Assembly (NCBI RefSeq): GCF_946478955.1
Contig: NZ_CAMLDL010000005.1
Coordinates: 62,001-126,000, forward strand
DNA from: an uncultured Sphingomonas sp.
Lineage (GTDB): Bacteria > Pseudomonadota > Alphaproteobacteria > Sphingomonadales > Sphingomonadaceae
Reading direction: 5' to 3'
Length of the DNA: 64,000 nt
Numbering within the stretch: the first letter of the stretch is position 1; the number at the start of each line of letters is the position of its first letter. Both the position numbers and the translations under genes were made by a program. Positions 17,061 to 25,695 of the stretch are shown in pieces. Below the pieces are notes generated by a model that saw only the letters and a program-made list of their open reading frames with translations, made no database searches and was not told the origin of the DNA.

Positions 17061-18089
17061 ATGCACCGCGCCCTTCGTCTTCGCCTTGATACCGACGCCC
17101 TTCAAAGCAACTGGCGCTGGCTGGACCGCGTCAGCGGGTCGCGCGCCGGGGCGGCGGTGAAGGCGGATGGCTATGGCCTCGGCGCGGTTCAGGTGGCGAA
17201 GCGGCTGGCTGATGCCGGATGCCGCGACTTTTTCGTATCGAGCTGGGCAGAGGTGGAGGCGCTGGGTCGCTTGCCGGATGGCGCGAGCCTCAGCGTCCTT
17301 CACGGCGTCGGGCCTGAGGATGTGGCTGCCGCGACGTCCGGCATCGCGCGCCCGGTCCTCAATACACCGCAGCAGGTGGCGCGGTGGAAGGAAGCCGCCC
17401 CCGTTCAGCCGTGCGATGTGATGGTCGACACCGGCATGAACCGCCTTGGCATCCGCGCGGACGAGTTGGAGGTCCTCGACGGCCTTACCATCGACACGCT
17501 GATGAGCCACCTTGCCAGCGCCGATGAGGACAGCCCGCTCAATCAAATTCAGCTGGACCGTTTCCGCGCGGTGAAGGCGGCGGTTCCGGCGAAGCGCAAT
17601 TCGCTGGCGAACAGCGCGGGGATTTGCCTCGGTTCAGATTATAGCTTCGACCTCGTCCGCCCCGGCCTTGCGCTTTACGGCGGCATTCCGCGCGATGAGG
17701 CGGTCGGCCATATCCGGCAGGTCGCAACGCCCGAGGCCGAGGTGATCCAGCGACGCACCGTGAAGGCAGGCGAAACCATCGGCTATGGCGCAACCTGGAA
17801 GGCGCAGTCGGATACCGAAGCGGCGATCCTCAATGTCGGTTACGCCGACGGCTATTTGCGCAGCTTCGCCGGGAAGGGCGGGGCGGTGGTCGATGGCCAG
17901 CGCCTGCCGCTGATCGGGCGGGTCAGCATGGACTTGATCGCGATCGATTGCACGGCGGTTCCGGGGTTGGCCGAGGGCGATTGGGTTGCGCTGGAATATG
18001 ACCTGCCATCGGCGGCAGCGCAGAGCGGCCTGTCGCAATATGAACTGCTGACAGGCCTTAGTGAGCGTTTCGAACGGGATTGGTCGTAA
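17061..18089 (+). CDS. alr: Alanine racemase
   Basis: A 342-residue PLP enzyme that interconverts L- and D-alanine for peptidoglycan. PLP-binding Lys34 is in AAVKADGYGLG; SFDLVRPGLALYGG follows in the barrel. The C-terminal domain has the catalytic tyrosine in ETIGYGATW and the blocks VGYADGY and GRVSMD. It is some 20-30 residues shorter than the family average, lost mainly in loops. It starts 18 bases after a palindromic repeat and is followed by another, so it probably has its own transcript. Confidence 0.93.
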   Translation: MHRALRLRLDTDALQSNWRWLDRVSGSRAGAAVKADGYGLGAVQVAKRLADAGCRDFFVSSWAEVEALGRLPDGASLSVLHGVGPEDVAAATSGIARPVLNTPQQVARWKEAAPVQPCDVMVDTGMNRLGIRADELEVLDGLTIDTLMSHLASADEDSPLNQIQLDRFRAVKAAVPAKRNSLANSAGICLGSDYSFDLVRPGLALYGGIPRDEAVGHIRQVATPEAEVIQRRTVKAGETIGYGATWKAQSDTEAAILNVGYADGYLRSFAGKGGAVVDGQRLPLIGRVSMDLIAIDCTAVPGLAEGDWVALEYDLPSAAAQSGLSQYELLTGLSERFERDWS

Positions 18090-18091
18090 CT

Positions 18092-18168
18092 CGTCATTGC
18101 GAGCGTAGCGAAGCAATCCAGCATCGCGCCGACTGGATTGCCGCGTCGCTTCGCTCCTCGCAATGACG
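18092..18168. repeat. Palindromic repeat family A, copy 2
   Basis: The 77-bp unit has the same terminal arms CGTCATTGCGA and TCGCAATGACG as copy 1, and the same inner AGCAATCCAG / CTGGATTGCC dyad. It fills the space between the convergent alr and nth genes and could act as a bidirectional terminator. Confidence 0.85.
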
Positions 18169-18169
18169 G

Positions 18170-18814
18170 CTATTTCTTCGGCGCCAGCACCTTCGCCTTG
18201 AACCCGCACAGATCTTCGACCGGGCATCGCCAGCATTCCGGCGTGCGGGCCTTGCAGATGTAGCGGCCGAGGAGGATCAGCCAATGGTGCGCGCCAAGGC
18301 GAAACGGCGCGGGCACGACCTTTTCCAGTTTTAGCTCCACCGCCAGCGGGGTCTTGCCCTTCGCCAGTCCGGTTCGGTTGGCGACGCGGAAGATGTGGGT
18401 GTCGACCGCGAACGTTTCCGCTCCGAAAGCGCAGTTCAAGACGACATTGGCGGTTTTCCGTCCGACGCCGGGTAGGGTTTCCAGCGCATCGCGGTCATCT
18501 GGCACTTCACCGCCGAAATTATCGACGAGGATTTGCGCGGCGGCGATGACATTCTTGGCCTTGGTGTTGAACAAGCCGATGGTCTTGATGTGCTCCTTCA
18601 GCCCGTCCTCGCCAAGGTCGAGCATTTGCTGCGGCGTTTCGACCACCGCAAACAGGGCGCGCGTCGCCTTATTGACACCGACGTCGGTGGATTGCGCCGA
18701 CAACGCGACGGCGACCACCAGCTGATAGGGATTACCAAACTCAAGCTCCGTCTCCGGCGTCGGGTTCAGTTCGGCAAGGCGGCGGAAGAATTCGAAAATG
18801 TCGGCTTTGTTCAT
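18170..18814 (-). CDS. nth: Endonuclease III (DNA glycosylase/AP lyase)
   Basis: A 214-residue base-excision repair enzyme for oxidised pyrimidines. Helix-hairpin-helix LPGVGRKTANVV carries catalytic Lys120, and Asp138 lies in VDTHIFRV. The C-terminal [4Fe-4S] cluster is bound by Cys187, 194, 197 and 203 in the C-X6-C-X2-C-X5-C pattern. The ATG overlaps the aminotransferase stop by four bases, so this repair gene is the tail of the dapB operon. Confidence 0.95.
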   Translation of the reverse strand: MNKADIFEFFRRLAELNPTPETELEFGNPYQLVVAVALSAQSTDVGVNKATRALFAVVETPQQMLDLGEDGLKEHIKTIGLFNTKAKNVIAAAQILVDNFGGEVPDDRDALETLPGVGRKTANVVLNCAFGAETFAVDTHIFRVANRTGLAKGKTPLAVELKLEKVVPAPFRLGAHHWLILLGRYICKARTPECWRCPVEDLCGFKAKVLAPKK

Positions 18815-19887
18815 TGGTTTTCGTCCATCGCCTCCGCAAGTCGCGACAGCGCTTCGGTGAGCGTCGCCGTATCACCGCCAAGCCCGACGCGGAAATGGTC
18901 CGGGGCGTCGAACCAATGTCCGGGCACGATGCCGCAATCATATTTGGCACGGAGCGCCGCATCGAGCACCGCCGGATCGCCGCCGGTCCAGCGCGGGAAG
19001 GCGGTCATGCCGTGCTCAGCCTCCATGCAAATCAGGTCGTGGCGGTTCGCCACAAATTTGTTGAACAAGGCGCGGTTGTTTCGGCAGCGCGCCGCATTAC
19101 CGGCCGCCACCTCGGTCAGATGGGTAAAGGCAAAGCACGCCAGCCGCTCCGCTTGATGTGCGCGGTTGACGCTGAACAGATCCATCAGCCGGTACATGCG
19201 TGTCGCGACGTCCGGCTCGGCCAATATCCAGCCGCACCGCAGACCAGACAAGCCATAGCATTTGGTCAGGCTGTTGGTGGTCACAAACGCGGGGCCGAGG
19301 TGGATGGCGGACCGGCGAGGCGGCTTGGCGGCGTCGAGATAGACTTCATCAATCAGCACTCGCGCGCCGACCGATTCCGCTAATCCGCCGAGCGCGCGCA
19401 AATCGTCCTCGTGGGTTAGCGCGCTGCTGGGGTTGTGTAGGTTGGTGAGGAAGATCAGGCGCGTTTTTTCGGTTACCAGCGCCGCAATTGCGTCGAGGTT
19501 GAGGCGATAGCCGTCCTCCATACGCCTGTCGAACCTTGTCAGTTTGGCGCCAAGGAAGCTGGCGGCGCTAAGGATCGGTTCGTAACCGGGCCGCTCGAAC
19601 AGCATCTCGTCACCAGCGCCGACCAGCGCGGCCATGGCCAGGAAGGACGCCATTGATGTGCCTTCGGCGGTCACCACCTGGGCCGGGGCCACGCCTGTAT
19701 GGGCCGCTATGGCTTCGCGCAGCGGAAGATAGTTGGGATGGCTTGCGCCGTCCAACTCCAGGCCGTCGAGGGTCACGCCGAACCGGTCGAGCCGGACATG
19801 CGGCACCTCGCTCGACGACAGGCCATAGGTCGTTGGCGTCTGGGTCTTTGCCCACTGCATATAGGTCGATTGGAATGCGCGGCTCAT
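18811..19887 (-). CDS. PLP-dependent class I/II aminotransferase
   Basis: A 358-residue fold-type I aminotransferase. The PLP lysine is Lys209 in TNSLTKCYGLSGLRCGW; Asp180 in LIDEVY contacts the pyridine ring and Asn152 lies in TNLHNPSSA. ATG 19887 is chosen because it overlaps the permease stop as ATGA. The substrate is not evident. Lying between an amino acid permease and nth, and downstream of dapB, it may act on an amino acid brought in by the permease. Confidence 0.85.
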   Translation of the reverse strand: MSRAFQSTYMQWAKTQTPTTYGLSSSEVPHVRLDRFGVTLDGLELDGASHPNYLPLREAIAAHTGVAPAQVVTAEGTSMASFLAMAALVGAGDEMLFERPGYEPILSAASFLGAKLTRFDRRMEDGYRLNLDAIAALVTEKTRLIFLTNLHNPSSALTHEDDLRALGGLAESVGARVLIDEVYLDAAKPPRRSAIHLGPAFVTTNSLTKCYGLSGLRCGWILAEPDVATRMYRLMDLFSVNRAHQAERLACFAFTHLTEVAAGNAARCRNNRALFNKFVANRHDLICMEAEHGMTAFPRWTGGDPAVLDAALRAKYDCGIVPGHWFDAPDHFRVGLGGDTATLTEALSRLAEAMDENQ

Positions 19888-21224
19888 CGGGCGTTTTGGC
19901 GCTGCCAGTAACGGCACACTGGTACTCCAGCCAGTACGATGGCGAAGCCGATTATGCTGTTCACGGGATAATTCACAATGGTCGCGATCACGATCACCGC
20001 GCATGACAGAACGAACAGGCCAGTGGAGAAGGGATGGAACGGTGCGCGGAAGCCGGCGGGGTCGCCGCGGTCGCGCTTGCGGAAGATGAAGAGAGCCGCG
20101 CCGGTCAGGCCGAACCAGATGAAATCGACCGACACGACATAGCTGAGGATTTGCCCATAGGTGCCGCTGAGCGCGATTAAGATCGCAAGCGCGCCTTGCA
20201 GCAGGATCGCGATGACTGGCGCGTGGGTTCGCTTGTCGACGGTCGCGACCTGCCGGAAGAACAGCCCATCCTGCGCCATGGCGAAATAGACGCGCGGGGA
20301 CGTCAGCATGCTCTGGCTGAGGAACCCCAGCGCGGAAATAGCGATACCGAGCGCGATCAGCGTCGCCCCCTTGTCACCAAGCGCAAGGCGCATCGCGTCG
20401 GTCGCCGGGGTTTTCGACGCCGCAAGCCCTTCCGGCCCAAGTGCATAAACGCAAGCCAAGGTCACCAGCACATAGGTCAGCACGACGCCGGCGACGCCCC
20501 ATAACAGCGCGCGAGACAGGTCGCGGCGGGGATCGCGCATTTCGGCGGCGACGAAACTTGCCGTTTGCCACCCGCCATAACTGAACATCACCGGGGTCAG
20601 CGCGGCGCCGATGGCGAGCAGGACGTTCGTGTCGCTTGGCTCGGCAGCATGTTCGACAATGCCCGGGCCAGCAGGCGCGAACATCAACACCGCGCCGACC
20701 AGACCTGCGATGGCGACAATCTTTAGCAGCATCAACAGCGTCTGCACCGTGCCGCCGGCGCGAACGCCAAGGCAGTTGATGATCGTCAGGATCGACAGCA
20801 CGAACGCGGCCGTGGCGCCGTCGGGCATCGGCACGCTTGTCAGGTCGCGGAAGTAGCGGGCGAAGGTAATCGCGACTGCGGCCATTCCGCCCGACTGGAT
20901 CACCAGCAATAGCGACCAGCCATAAAGGAAGGCGGGTAGGGGGCCATAGGCGTCGCGGAGATAGGCATATTGTCCGCCAAGCCCCGGGGGGCGGTCGGCA
21001 AGCTCCGCATAGACCAGCGCCCCCGCCATGGCGATAATGCCGCCGATGACCCACACGCCGACGATCCAGAAGGGGGTGGAGACGTGGCGCGCGACCTCTG
21101 CCGGGTTGACGAAGATTCCCGCGCCGATGATCCCGCCCATGACCAGCATGATGGCGTCAAAGGGGCCGAGGCGACGGACCAGACCGTGCTGCTCGGCGCC
21201 TCCGTCGTCCAAGTCAGGCGCCAA
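19884..21224 (-). CDS. APC-family amino acid permease
   Basis: A 446-residue transporter with about twelve membrane helices. Helix 1 has the unwound substrate motif GGIIGAGIFVNP (about 30-41); a long loop, AEMRDPRRDLSRALLWG, follows helix 6, as in the APA/LAT branch of the APC superfamily. It should move an amino acid, or exchange amino acids, across the inner membrane. Its start lies inside the 3' end of dapB (11-base overlap) and its stop overlaps the aminotransferase start. Confidence 0.87.
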   Translation of the reverse strand: MAPDLDDGGAEQHGLVRRLGPFDAIMLVMGGIIGAGIFVNPAEVARHVSTPFWIVGVWVIGGIIAMAGALVYAELADRPPGLGGQYAYLRDAYGPLPAFLYGWSLLLVIQSGGMAAVAITFARYFRDLTSVPMPDGATAAFVLSILTIINCLGVRAGGTVQTLLMLLKIVAIAGLVGAVLMFAPAGPGIVEHAAEPSDTNVLLAIGAALTPVMFSYGGWQTASFVAAEMRDPRRDLSRALLWGVAGVVLTYVLVTLACVYALGPEGLAASKTPATDAMRLALGDKGATLIALGIAISALGFLSQSMLTSPRVYFAMAQDGLFFRQVATVDKRTHAPVIAILLQGALAILIALSGTYGQILSYVVSVDFIWFGLTGAALFIFRKRDRGDPAGFRAPFHPFSTGLFVLSCAVIVIATIVNYPVNSIIGFAIVLAGVPVCRYWQRQNAR

Positions 21225-21924
21225 TGACGTCGCGCATTGTGTAGAGTCCGGCAGGTTTGCCGACGAGGAAGCGCGCCGCCGTCAGCGCGCCTTTCGCGAA
21301 GATGCTGCGATTTTCGGCGCGATGCGAAAGGATAAGCCGCTCATCCGGACCCAGAAACATCACGTCATGATCGCCCGCAACGGTGCCCCCGCGCACTGCA
21401 GAATAGCCGATAAGTCCCTCTGCGCGCGAAAGGCCGGTTCCGCAGCGGCCAATTTCTTCTTCGGCGTCGAACCCGCGTCCTTCCTCGATCGATTTGCCCA
21501 GGAAAAGGGCGGTGCCGCTCGGCGCATCCGCCTTCATTTTGTGGTGCGCCTCGACGATCTCGACGTCCCATTCTTCCGGCCCCAACGCCCGTGCAGCGCG
21601 CTCCGCCAATTCGGAAAGGAGCGCCACCCCAAGAGAGGTATTAGGTGCGACAAGGACCGGCACGATTTGCGCCGCTTCGTCGATCAAAGCCTGATGCCCT
21701 TCGGTAAGCCCCGTGGTGCCGACCAAGATTGGAATTCCGGCCGTAATTGCTTGATCCAGGCTGCCGCGCAGGCCGTCGGGTGACGAAAAATCGATGAGGA
21801 CGTCGCCCCTGTCGTCTTGGATCAGGAAATTGTCCGAAGCGGCCGCCGCTGCCGTAATCGCGCGGCCCATTCGCCCGCGCGGAGCATAAAGTGAAATCCG
21901 AACCGGGGCGTCTTTGTTGCGCAT
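21214..21924 (-). CDS. dapB: 4-hydroxy-tetrahydrodipicolinate reductase
   Basis: A 236-residue NAD(P)H-dependent enzyme of lysine and diaminopimelate synthesis. The dinucleotide loop is APRGRMGRAI, a variant of the usual GAxGRMG; VGTTGL follows. The catalytic and substrate block EAHHKMKADAPSGTA is intact. At 236 residues it is shorter than the usual 265-275 because the first part of the Rossmann fold is compact. ATG 21924 is preferred over 21972, which adds an unconserved 16-residue tail. It heads the overlapping dapB-permease-aminotransferase-nth chain. Confidence 0.9.
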   Translation of the reverse strand: MRNKDAPVRISLYAPRGRMGRAITAAAAASDNFLIQDDRGDVLIDFSSPDGLRGSLDQAITAGIPILVGTTGLTEGHQALIDEAAQIVPVLVAPNTSLGVALLSELAERAARALGPEEWDVEIVEAHHKMKADAPSGTALFLGKSIEEGRGFDAEEEIGRCGTGLSRAEGLIGYSAVRGGTVAGDHDVMFLGPDERLILSHRAENRSIFAKGALTAARFLVGKPAGLYTMRDVIGA

Positions 21925-21985
21925 GGCACCGTCATGGCGCAACGGCGGTGTCGGTGCAATCCGCCTCGGCACCGCCGCCGCCCGC

Positions 21986-22423
21986 TCAGCGTTTTTGCAG
22001 TTCCTGATACAAGACGCTGCCCATAAGGCGCCGCATCTTGCCGCGGCCGCCGCTGGCCGCGTCGGCGCTATGGTCGTCGAGTTTCATGCGCGAATTCAGA
22101 ATATTCTGGCGCCGTTCCGCCTCTGCGTTTGATGGCATATCGGCAAAGCGGGTAAGAAGGATGAGGTCCGGTTCATTGTCACGCCGGTTGACGTTGCCGA
22201 GGATATAATAATCCAGAATCCAGCCTTGCGATTTGGCATAGGCCTGATTGTCAGCCCATACGCGGCCCAGCCAGTCCAGATAATTTTCCATCTGGCCGTC
22301 CTCGACGGAAATCCGGGCGGCATTCCAATAGGGGCCGGCTTTATAACTGCTTTGCTGAGCGCTGGCCGGAATCGCAAAGCTGGCAACGACCAAGGCGGCC
22401 GCGCCGATCATCCAATGACGCAT
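21986..22423 (-). CDS. Secreted protein of unknown function
   Basis: A 145-residue protein that I cannot place in a named family. It has a clear signal peptide (HWMIGAAALVVASFAIPASA) and a compact mature part rich in Trp and Tyr, containing DWLGRVWADNQAYAKSQGW and RRDNEPDLILLTRFADM, then a basic tail. It might adopt a ferredoxin-like dimeric alpha-beta barrel like other small periplasmic proteins, but that is a guess. It lies 61 bases upstream of dapB on the same strand and could be co-transcribed. Confidence 0.7.
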   Translation of the reverse strand: MRHWMIGAAALVVASFAIPASAQQSSYKAGPYWNAARISVEDGQMENYLDWLGRVWADNQAYAKSQGWILDYYILGNVNRRDNEPDLILLTRFADMPSNAEAERRQNILNSRMKLDDHSADAASGGRGKMRRLMGSVLYQELQKR

Positions 22424-22589
22424 GATGTATTCCCTGTGTTGGCCGGCGAGCCCTCCGGCGAATGTCGGCCAAAAGGACCGACGCTCAAGCCAAGCAAGAC
22501 TGGGAACGGCAACGACTAAAGTCGTTCCGGCGGCAGATTAACCATGAGTGGACGAGTCGCGCCTAGAAAAAAATCGCCGCTTTCAGCGA

Positions 22590-22988
22590 TTAATCGAGGG
22601 GCAGGAAGCGGCTCGCGACGTCTCGGGCAAGGCGGGCGGGACGTTTCGAAACAGCATCAAGGCAGCACCAGGTCGATTTGACCTCGGCAAGCACTGTCTC
22701 GCCGCGCTTGATCACCGTGGTGAAGCGCGCCTTGGCGCCCGCGAAATGTTCCGCGATTACATCGGCCACGACATTATCGTCCAGGAAGGTCGGGCGCCGA
22801 TACTGAATATCGTGCGCCAGCGCGATCCACAGATGCTTGGCGACCGCTTCGGGCGGCGCGACAGTCTCCCAAAACTTGACCACCGCGTCCTGAACCCATT
22901 TCAGATACACGCTGTTGTTGACATGACCCATATGGTCGATGTCGTCAGCGTGGATGCCCACAGGGTAATGAAATGTCTCGCCAGCCAT
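22590..22988 (-). CDS. Acyl-CoA thioesterase, 4HBT/YbgC type
   Basis: A 132-residue hotdog-fold protein. DDIDHMGHVNNSVYLKW (about 14-30) carries the Asp and the HVNN/Y signature of 4-hydroxybenzoyl-CoA-thioesterase-like enzymes. It would hydrolyse acyl-CoA thioesters; the acyl chain is unknown. The second of two adjacent ATGs (22988) begins the compact domain. No partner gene overlaps it. An unannotated 166-base gap separates it from the secreted protein at 22423. Confidence 0.85.
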   Translation of the reverse strand: MAGETFHYPVGIHADDIDHMGHVNNSVYLKWVQDAVVKFWETVAPPEAVAKHLWIALAHDIQYRRPTFLDDNVVADVIAEHFAGAKARFTTVIKRGETVLAEVKSTWCCLDAVSKRPARLARDVASRFLPLD

Positions 22989-23073
22989 CATCTGAAGATG
23001 GCGTAACTGACAAATATGTCAATGGCGTTTACGGCGGAACGATTAGCTCGCAATTTTGATAAGATAGGCTCGG

Positions 23074-23823
23074 CTAGCTCTGCTTGGCCGTAAGATCGTC
23101 AGAATAGCCTGCCTCCAATCGAGGCCATTGAGAAATTGGTCGGCCAACCTGGCGGAAAGGGTGATTAGTTTCGCCCCAATATTGCGGCCATCCGGCCGGC
23201 GAATCTTCAAAATCCTCCTGCCGCCCATAAACGGTCAGGTCGAGCAAACGGTAGCTATTATCCATTGCCTCAACGCCGCGCCGAGTGGTCCAATATGTCT
23301 CAAAGACGTCCGTACCGATGCGCAAATAGCAAATGAGGTACATCATTCCCGGTCGCCGACCAGCGAGAAGCGTTTCACCTGACGTCGTCGGCACCGAATA
23401 CCAGGGCATCGTCCATCCCATGAATTCCCGGTAGCGGGCGCTCTCCTCATAGGGCCCTTGGCAAAACGTGGTGTAGGTAACGTCACGGGAATGGATGTGC
23501 GACAGTTCACGAACCTGCGTTGTGAAGAAGGTGCACCCCTCACACTGTGCCGGCGCGGGCCGACCGTCAAACCACATATAATAATATGCAATCAGCATTC
23601 GGCGGCCTTCGAACGCGTCTAACAAAGTCGTCGGCCCTGCTTCACCGATCAACGAAACCGAACCGTCCACCGCGACCATCGGCAGGCGTCGTCGTGCGGC
23701 CGCAATCGCGTCGCCCTCGCGCATGTGGGCTTTTTCGCGGCTCCGCAGCGCGCTGATTTGTTCGTCGAAGGCAATGCGATTGGCTATTTCGGGCATGCCC
23801 GTCATAGTTTCCGAGCCCGGCAT
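23074..23823 (-). CDS. DUF899 thioredoxin-like protein
   Basis: A 249-residue protein with the DUF899 pattern: N-terminal ALRSREKAHMREGDAIAAAR, then LIAYYYMWFDGRPAPAQCEG with a Cys pair in CEGCTFF, and YCQGPYEE-like TTFCQGPYEESARYR. The family has a thioredoxin-like fold but no proven reaction. ATG 23823 is supported by AAGGGAG six bases upstream; a longer frame to 23904 has no ribosome site. It stands alone, downstream of the CDGSH gene on the same strand after a gap of 194 bases in which I see nothing. Confidence 0.8.
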   Translation of the reverse strand: MPGSETMTGMPEIANRIAFDEQISALRSREKAHMREGDAIAAARRRLPMVAVDGSVSLIGEAGPTTLLDAFEGRRMLIAYYYMWFDGRPAPAQCEGCTFFTTQVRELSHIHSRDVTYTTFCQGPYEESARYREFMGWTMPWYSVPTTSGETLLAGRRPGMMYLICYLRIGTDVFETYWTTRRGVEAMDNSYRLLDLTVYGRQEDFEDSPAGWPQYWGETNHPFRQVGRPISQWPRLEAGYSDDLTAKQS

Positions 23824-24017
23824 CCAATTCTCCCTTGGCAGGTGTCGGGGAAGGGATTGCAGCGCTGCAAAAGGCACGCAATTCCAATGACTCCATATAG
23901 GCAAAGTCTATTGTGCGTGTGCGTGCGTCGGCAAGGGGCCGATGTCTGCCATCACCTATCCAATATCTGCCAACTTGTTCCCGAGATTGCAAAGTGGGCT
24001 GGCAGATTGAGTCGCCG

Positions 24018-24704
24018 TCAGCTTTTGTCGCTGAAGCCGATTGACGCGTGGGTGCCGTCGCAGAAGGGCTTGTTGTTGGACTGGCCGCAGCGGCAAAGGG
24101 TTTGACGGTTGCGGACTTCGTAAGCGAAGCCGTCGGCGCTTTCGACCTGAATGCCGCCTTGTACCCAAAGGGGGCCGGAACAGCCTTCGGGAATGTCCTC
24201 AATTAACGCGATAATCTGATCGCGCTTTTCCTCGATTGGTTGGCCGGTTTCGTTCTGCCATGCGACGAGGCGGCCGGACGGACAGTTATTGACCTGCCGT
24301 TCGAATGTTGCCTTGACCTGGGGTTCGTCGGTTTCCTCAACCTGATTCCAAACCTGCCCGTTGGGGTCGCAGAAGCGGGCGAAGGCGCACAGGCTTTCCG
24401 CGTCGGTCAATGAATCCACCGGCCCGCGATAGAGTTTTGCCTGGTCGAGATAGGGTTCGCGGCTGGCGGTTTCGGTGCCGTCAAATCCAATTTTGACGTG
24501 GGTGCCATCGCAGAACGGCTTGGTCTTTGAATGACCGCAGCGACATAGAGCATAATTTGCCTGGTCCGGGAATTTCTCAACCGTTTTCCACTCGACCGAC
24601 TGGCCTTGCTGGTCTGGAACAATATCTTCCTTCACCAGCGGCACGGAACCCGAAACGACGTAGGGGCCATTCTTGGTGACTTTGATTTTCACTGTTCCCG
24701 CCAT
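24018..24704 (-). CDS. Double CDGSH iron-sulfur protein with central cluster domain
   Basis: A 228-residue protein with two CDGSH motifs, at residues 54-69 (CRCGHSKTKPFCDGTH; ligands Cys54, Cys56, Cys65, His69) and near the C-terminus (CRCGQSNNKPFCDGTH). Each should hold a redox-active 2Fe-2S cluster. Between them lies a DUF1271/Fer4_19-like segment with Cys residues in LCAFARFCDPNG and NNCPSGRLV. GGGGAG seven bases before the ATG fixes the start. It is divergent from cobB with 72 bases between. An electron-transfer or redox-sensing role is likely, but the partner is unknown. Confidence 0.85.
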   Translation of the reverse strand: MAGTVKIKVTKNGPYVVSGSVPLVKEDIVPDQQGQSVEWKTVEKFPDQANYALCRCGHSKTKPFCDGTHVKIGFDGTETASREPYLDQAKLYRGPVDSLTDAESLCAFARFCDPNGQVWNQVEETDEPQVKATFERQVNNCPSGRLVAWQNETGQPIEEKRDQIIALIEDIPEGCSGPLWVQGGIQVESADGFAYEVRNRQTLCRCGQSNNKPFCDGTHASIGFSDKS

Positions 24705-24776
24705 GCTGCGACTCCCCGGTTTCTGTTATGGAGTAGATTGTTGACGCGCATTTTGGTTCCCGACAAGCAGGCAAGA

Positions 24777-25478
24777 ATGTCCGAAATCCGCAATATCGTC
24801 ATCCTCACCGGCGCGGGGATCAGCGCGGAAAGCGGCATCCGCACCTTCCGCGCCGAAGACGGGCTGTGGGAGGATCATCGGGTTGAGGATGTGGCGACGC
24901 CCGAAGCCTTCGTCCGCAATCCGGGGCTGGTTCATCGCTTTTACGACGCGCGGAGGGCGCGGCTTGACGAGGTGGTGCCCAATGCCGCGCATGAGGCGCT
25001 GGCGCGGCTCGATGCGGAATGGCCCGGCGAATTGCTGATCGTCACCCAGAATGTTGATGATCTGCATGAGCGGGCGGGAGCCAGGCGCCTGCTCCATATG
25101 CACGGCGAACTCAACAGCGGCTGGTGTCAGTCCTGCGACCAGCGCTTTGCGTGGATCGGCCCGATGGGGGCGGAGGCGGAGTGCAAGGTCTGCGCCGAAG
25201 TCGGCATGGTCCGGCCCGACATCGTCTGGTTCGGCGAAATGCCCTACGACATGGACCGCATCGACGAAGCCCTGATGAACGCCGACCTGTTCGTGTCGAT
25301 CGGGACGTCGGGCGCGGTCTATCCTGCGGCGGGGTTTGTCCAGACGGCGAAGTATCGCGGGGCGACGACGCTGGAGATCAACCTGGATCCGAGCCAGGGC
25401 AGCATCTTCTTTGATGAGCGGCGGTACGGGCCGGCGGGAGTTGAGGTGCCGAAATGGGTGGGAGAGTTGCTGGGTTAA
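24777..25478 (+). CDS. cobB: NAD-dependent protein deacylase, SIR2/CobB type
   Basis: A 233-residue sirtuin. GAGISAESGIRTFR (12-25) and TQNVDDLHERAG form the NAD pocket, His109 is the catalytic base, and Cys117, 120, 136 and 139 bind zinc. Tyr56 and Arg59 (YDAR) match the Y-x-x-R pair of class III sirtuins, which suggests desuccinylase as well as deacetylase activity. ATG 24777 begins the conserved domain; longer in-frame options have no ribosome site. A palindromic repeat follows the stop. Confidence 0.93.
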   Translation: MSEIRNIVILTGAGISAESGIRTFRAEDGLWEDHRVEDVATPEAFVRNPGLVHRFYDARRARLDEVVPNAAHEALARLDAEWPGELLIVTQNVDDLHERAGARRLLHMHGELNSGWCQSCDQRFAWIGPMGAEAECKVCAEVGMVRPDIVWFGEMPYDMDRIDEALMNADLFVSIGTSGAVYPAAGFVQTAKYRGATTLEINLDPSQGSIFFDERRYGPAGVEVPKWVGELLG

Positions 25479-25487
25479 TCCCTAGCC

Positions 25488-25562
25488 CGTCATTGCGAAC
25501 GGAGCGAAGCAATCCAGCGGCGCAAACTGGATTGCCGCGTCGGTGCGCTCCTCGCAATGACG
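25488..25562. repeat. Palindromic repeat family A, copy 3
   Basis: The 75-bp unit has the terminal arms CGTCATTGCGA and TCGCAATGACG and the inner AGCAATCCAG / CTGGATTGCC dyad, as in copies 1 and 2. It follows cobB and precedes the convergent era gene. Confidence 0.85.
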
Positions 25563-25573
25563 GTTACGTCAGC

Positions 25574-25594
25574 GGCGTGGAGTAAATCCACGCC
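25574..25594. terminator. Hairpin between cobB and era
   Basis: GGCGTGGA (25574-25581) and TCCACGCC (25587-25594) form a perfect 8-base stem with a 5-base loop. No T-run follows on either strand. It lies between convergent genes and could help end either transcript together with the adjoining repeat. Confidence 0.45.
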
Positions 25595-25695
25595 GTCGGT
25601 CCTGTCGCGATGAACCGCACAGGCCGTCGTCCGCGTCGTGACGTCTCTTCGCGCTGCTCAGGCGGCGTTCCACGCCGGCTTCGCTGCGCTCGGCG

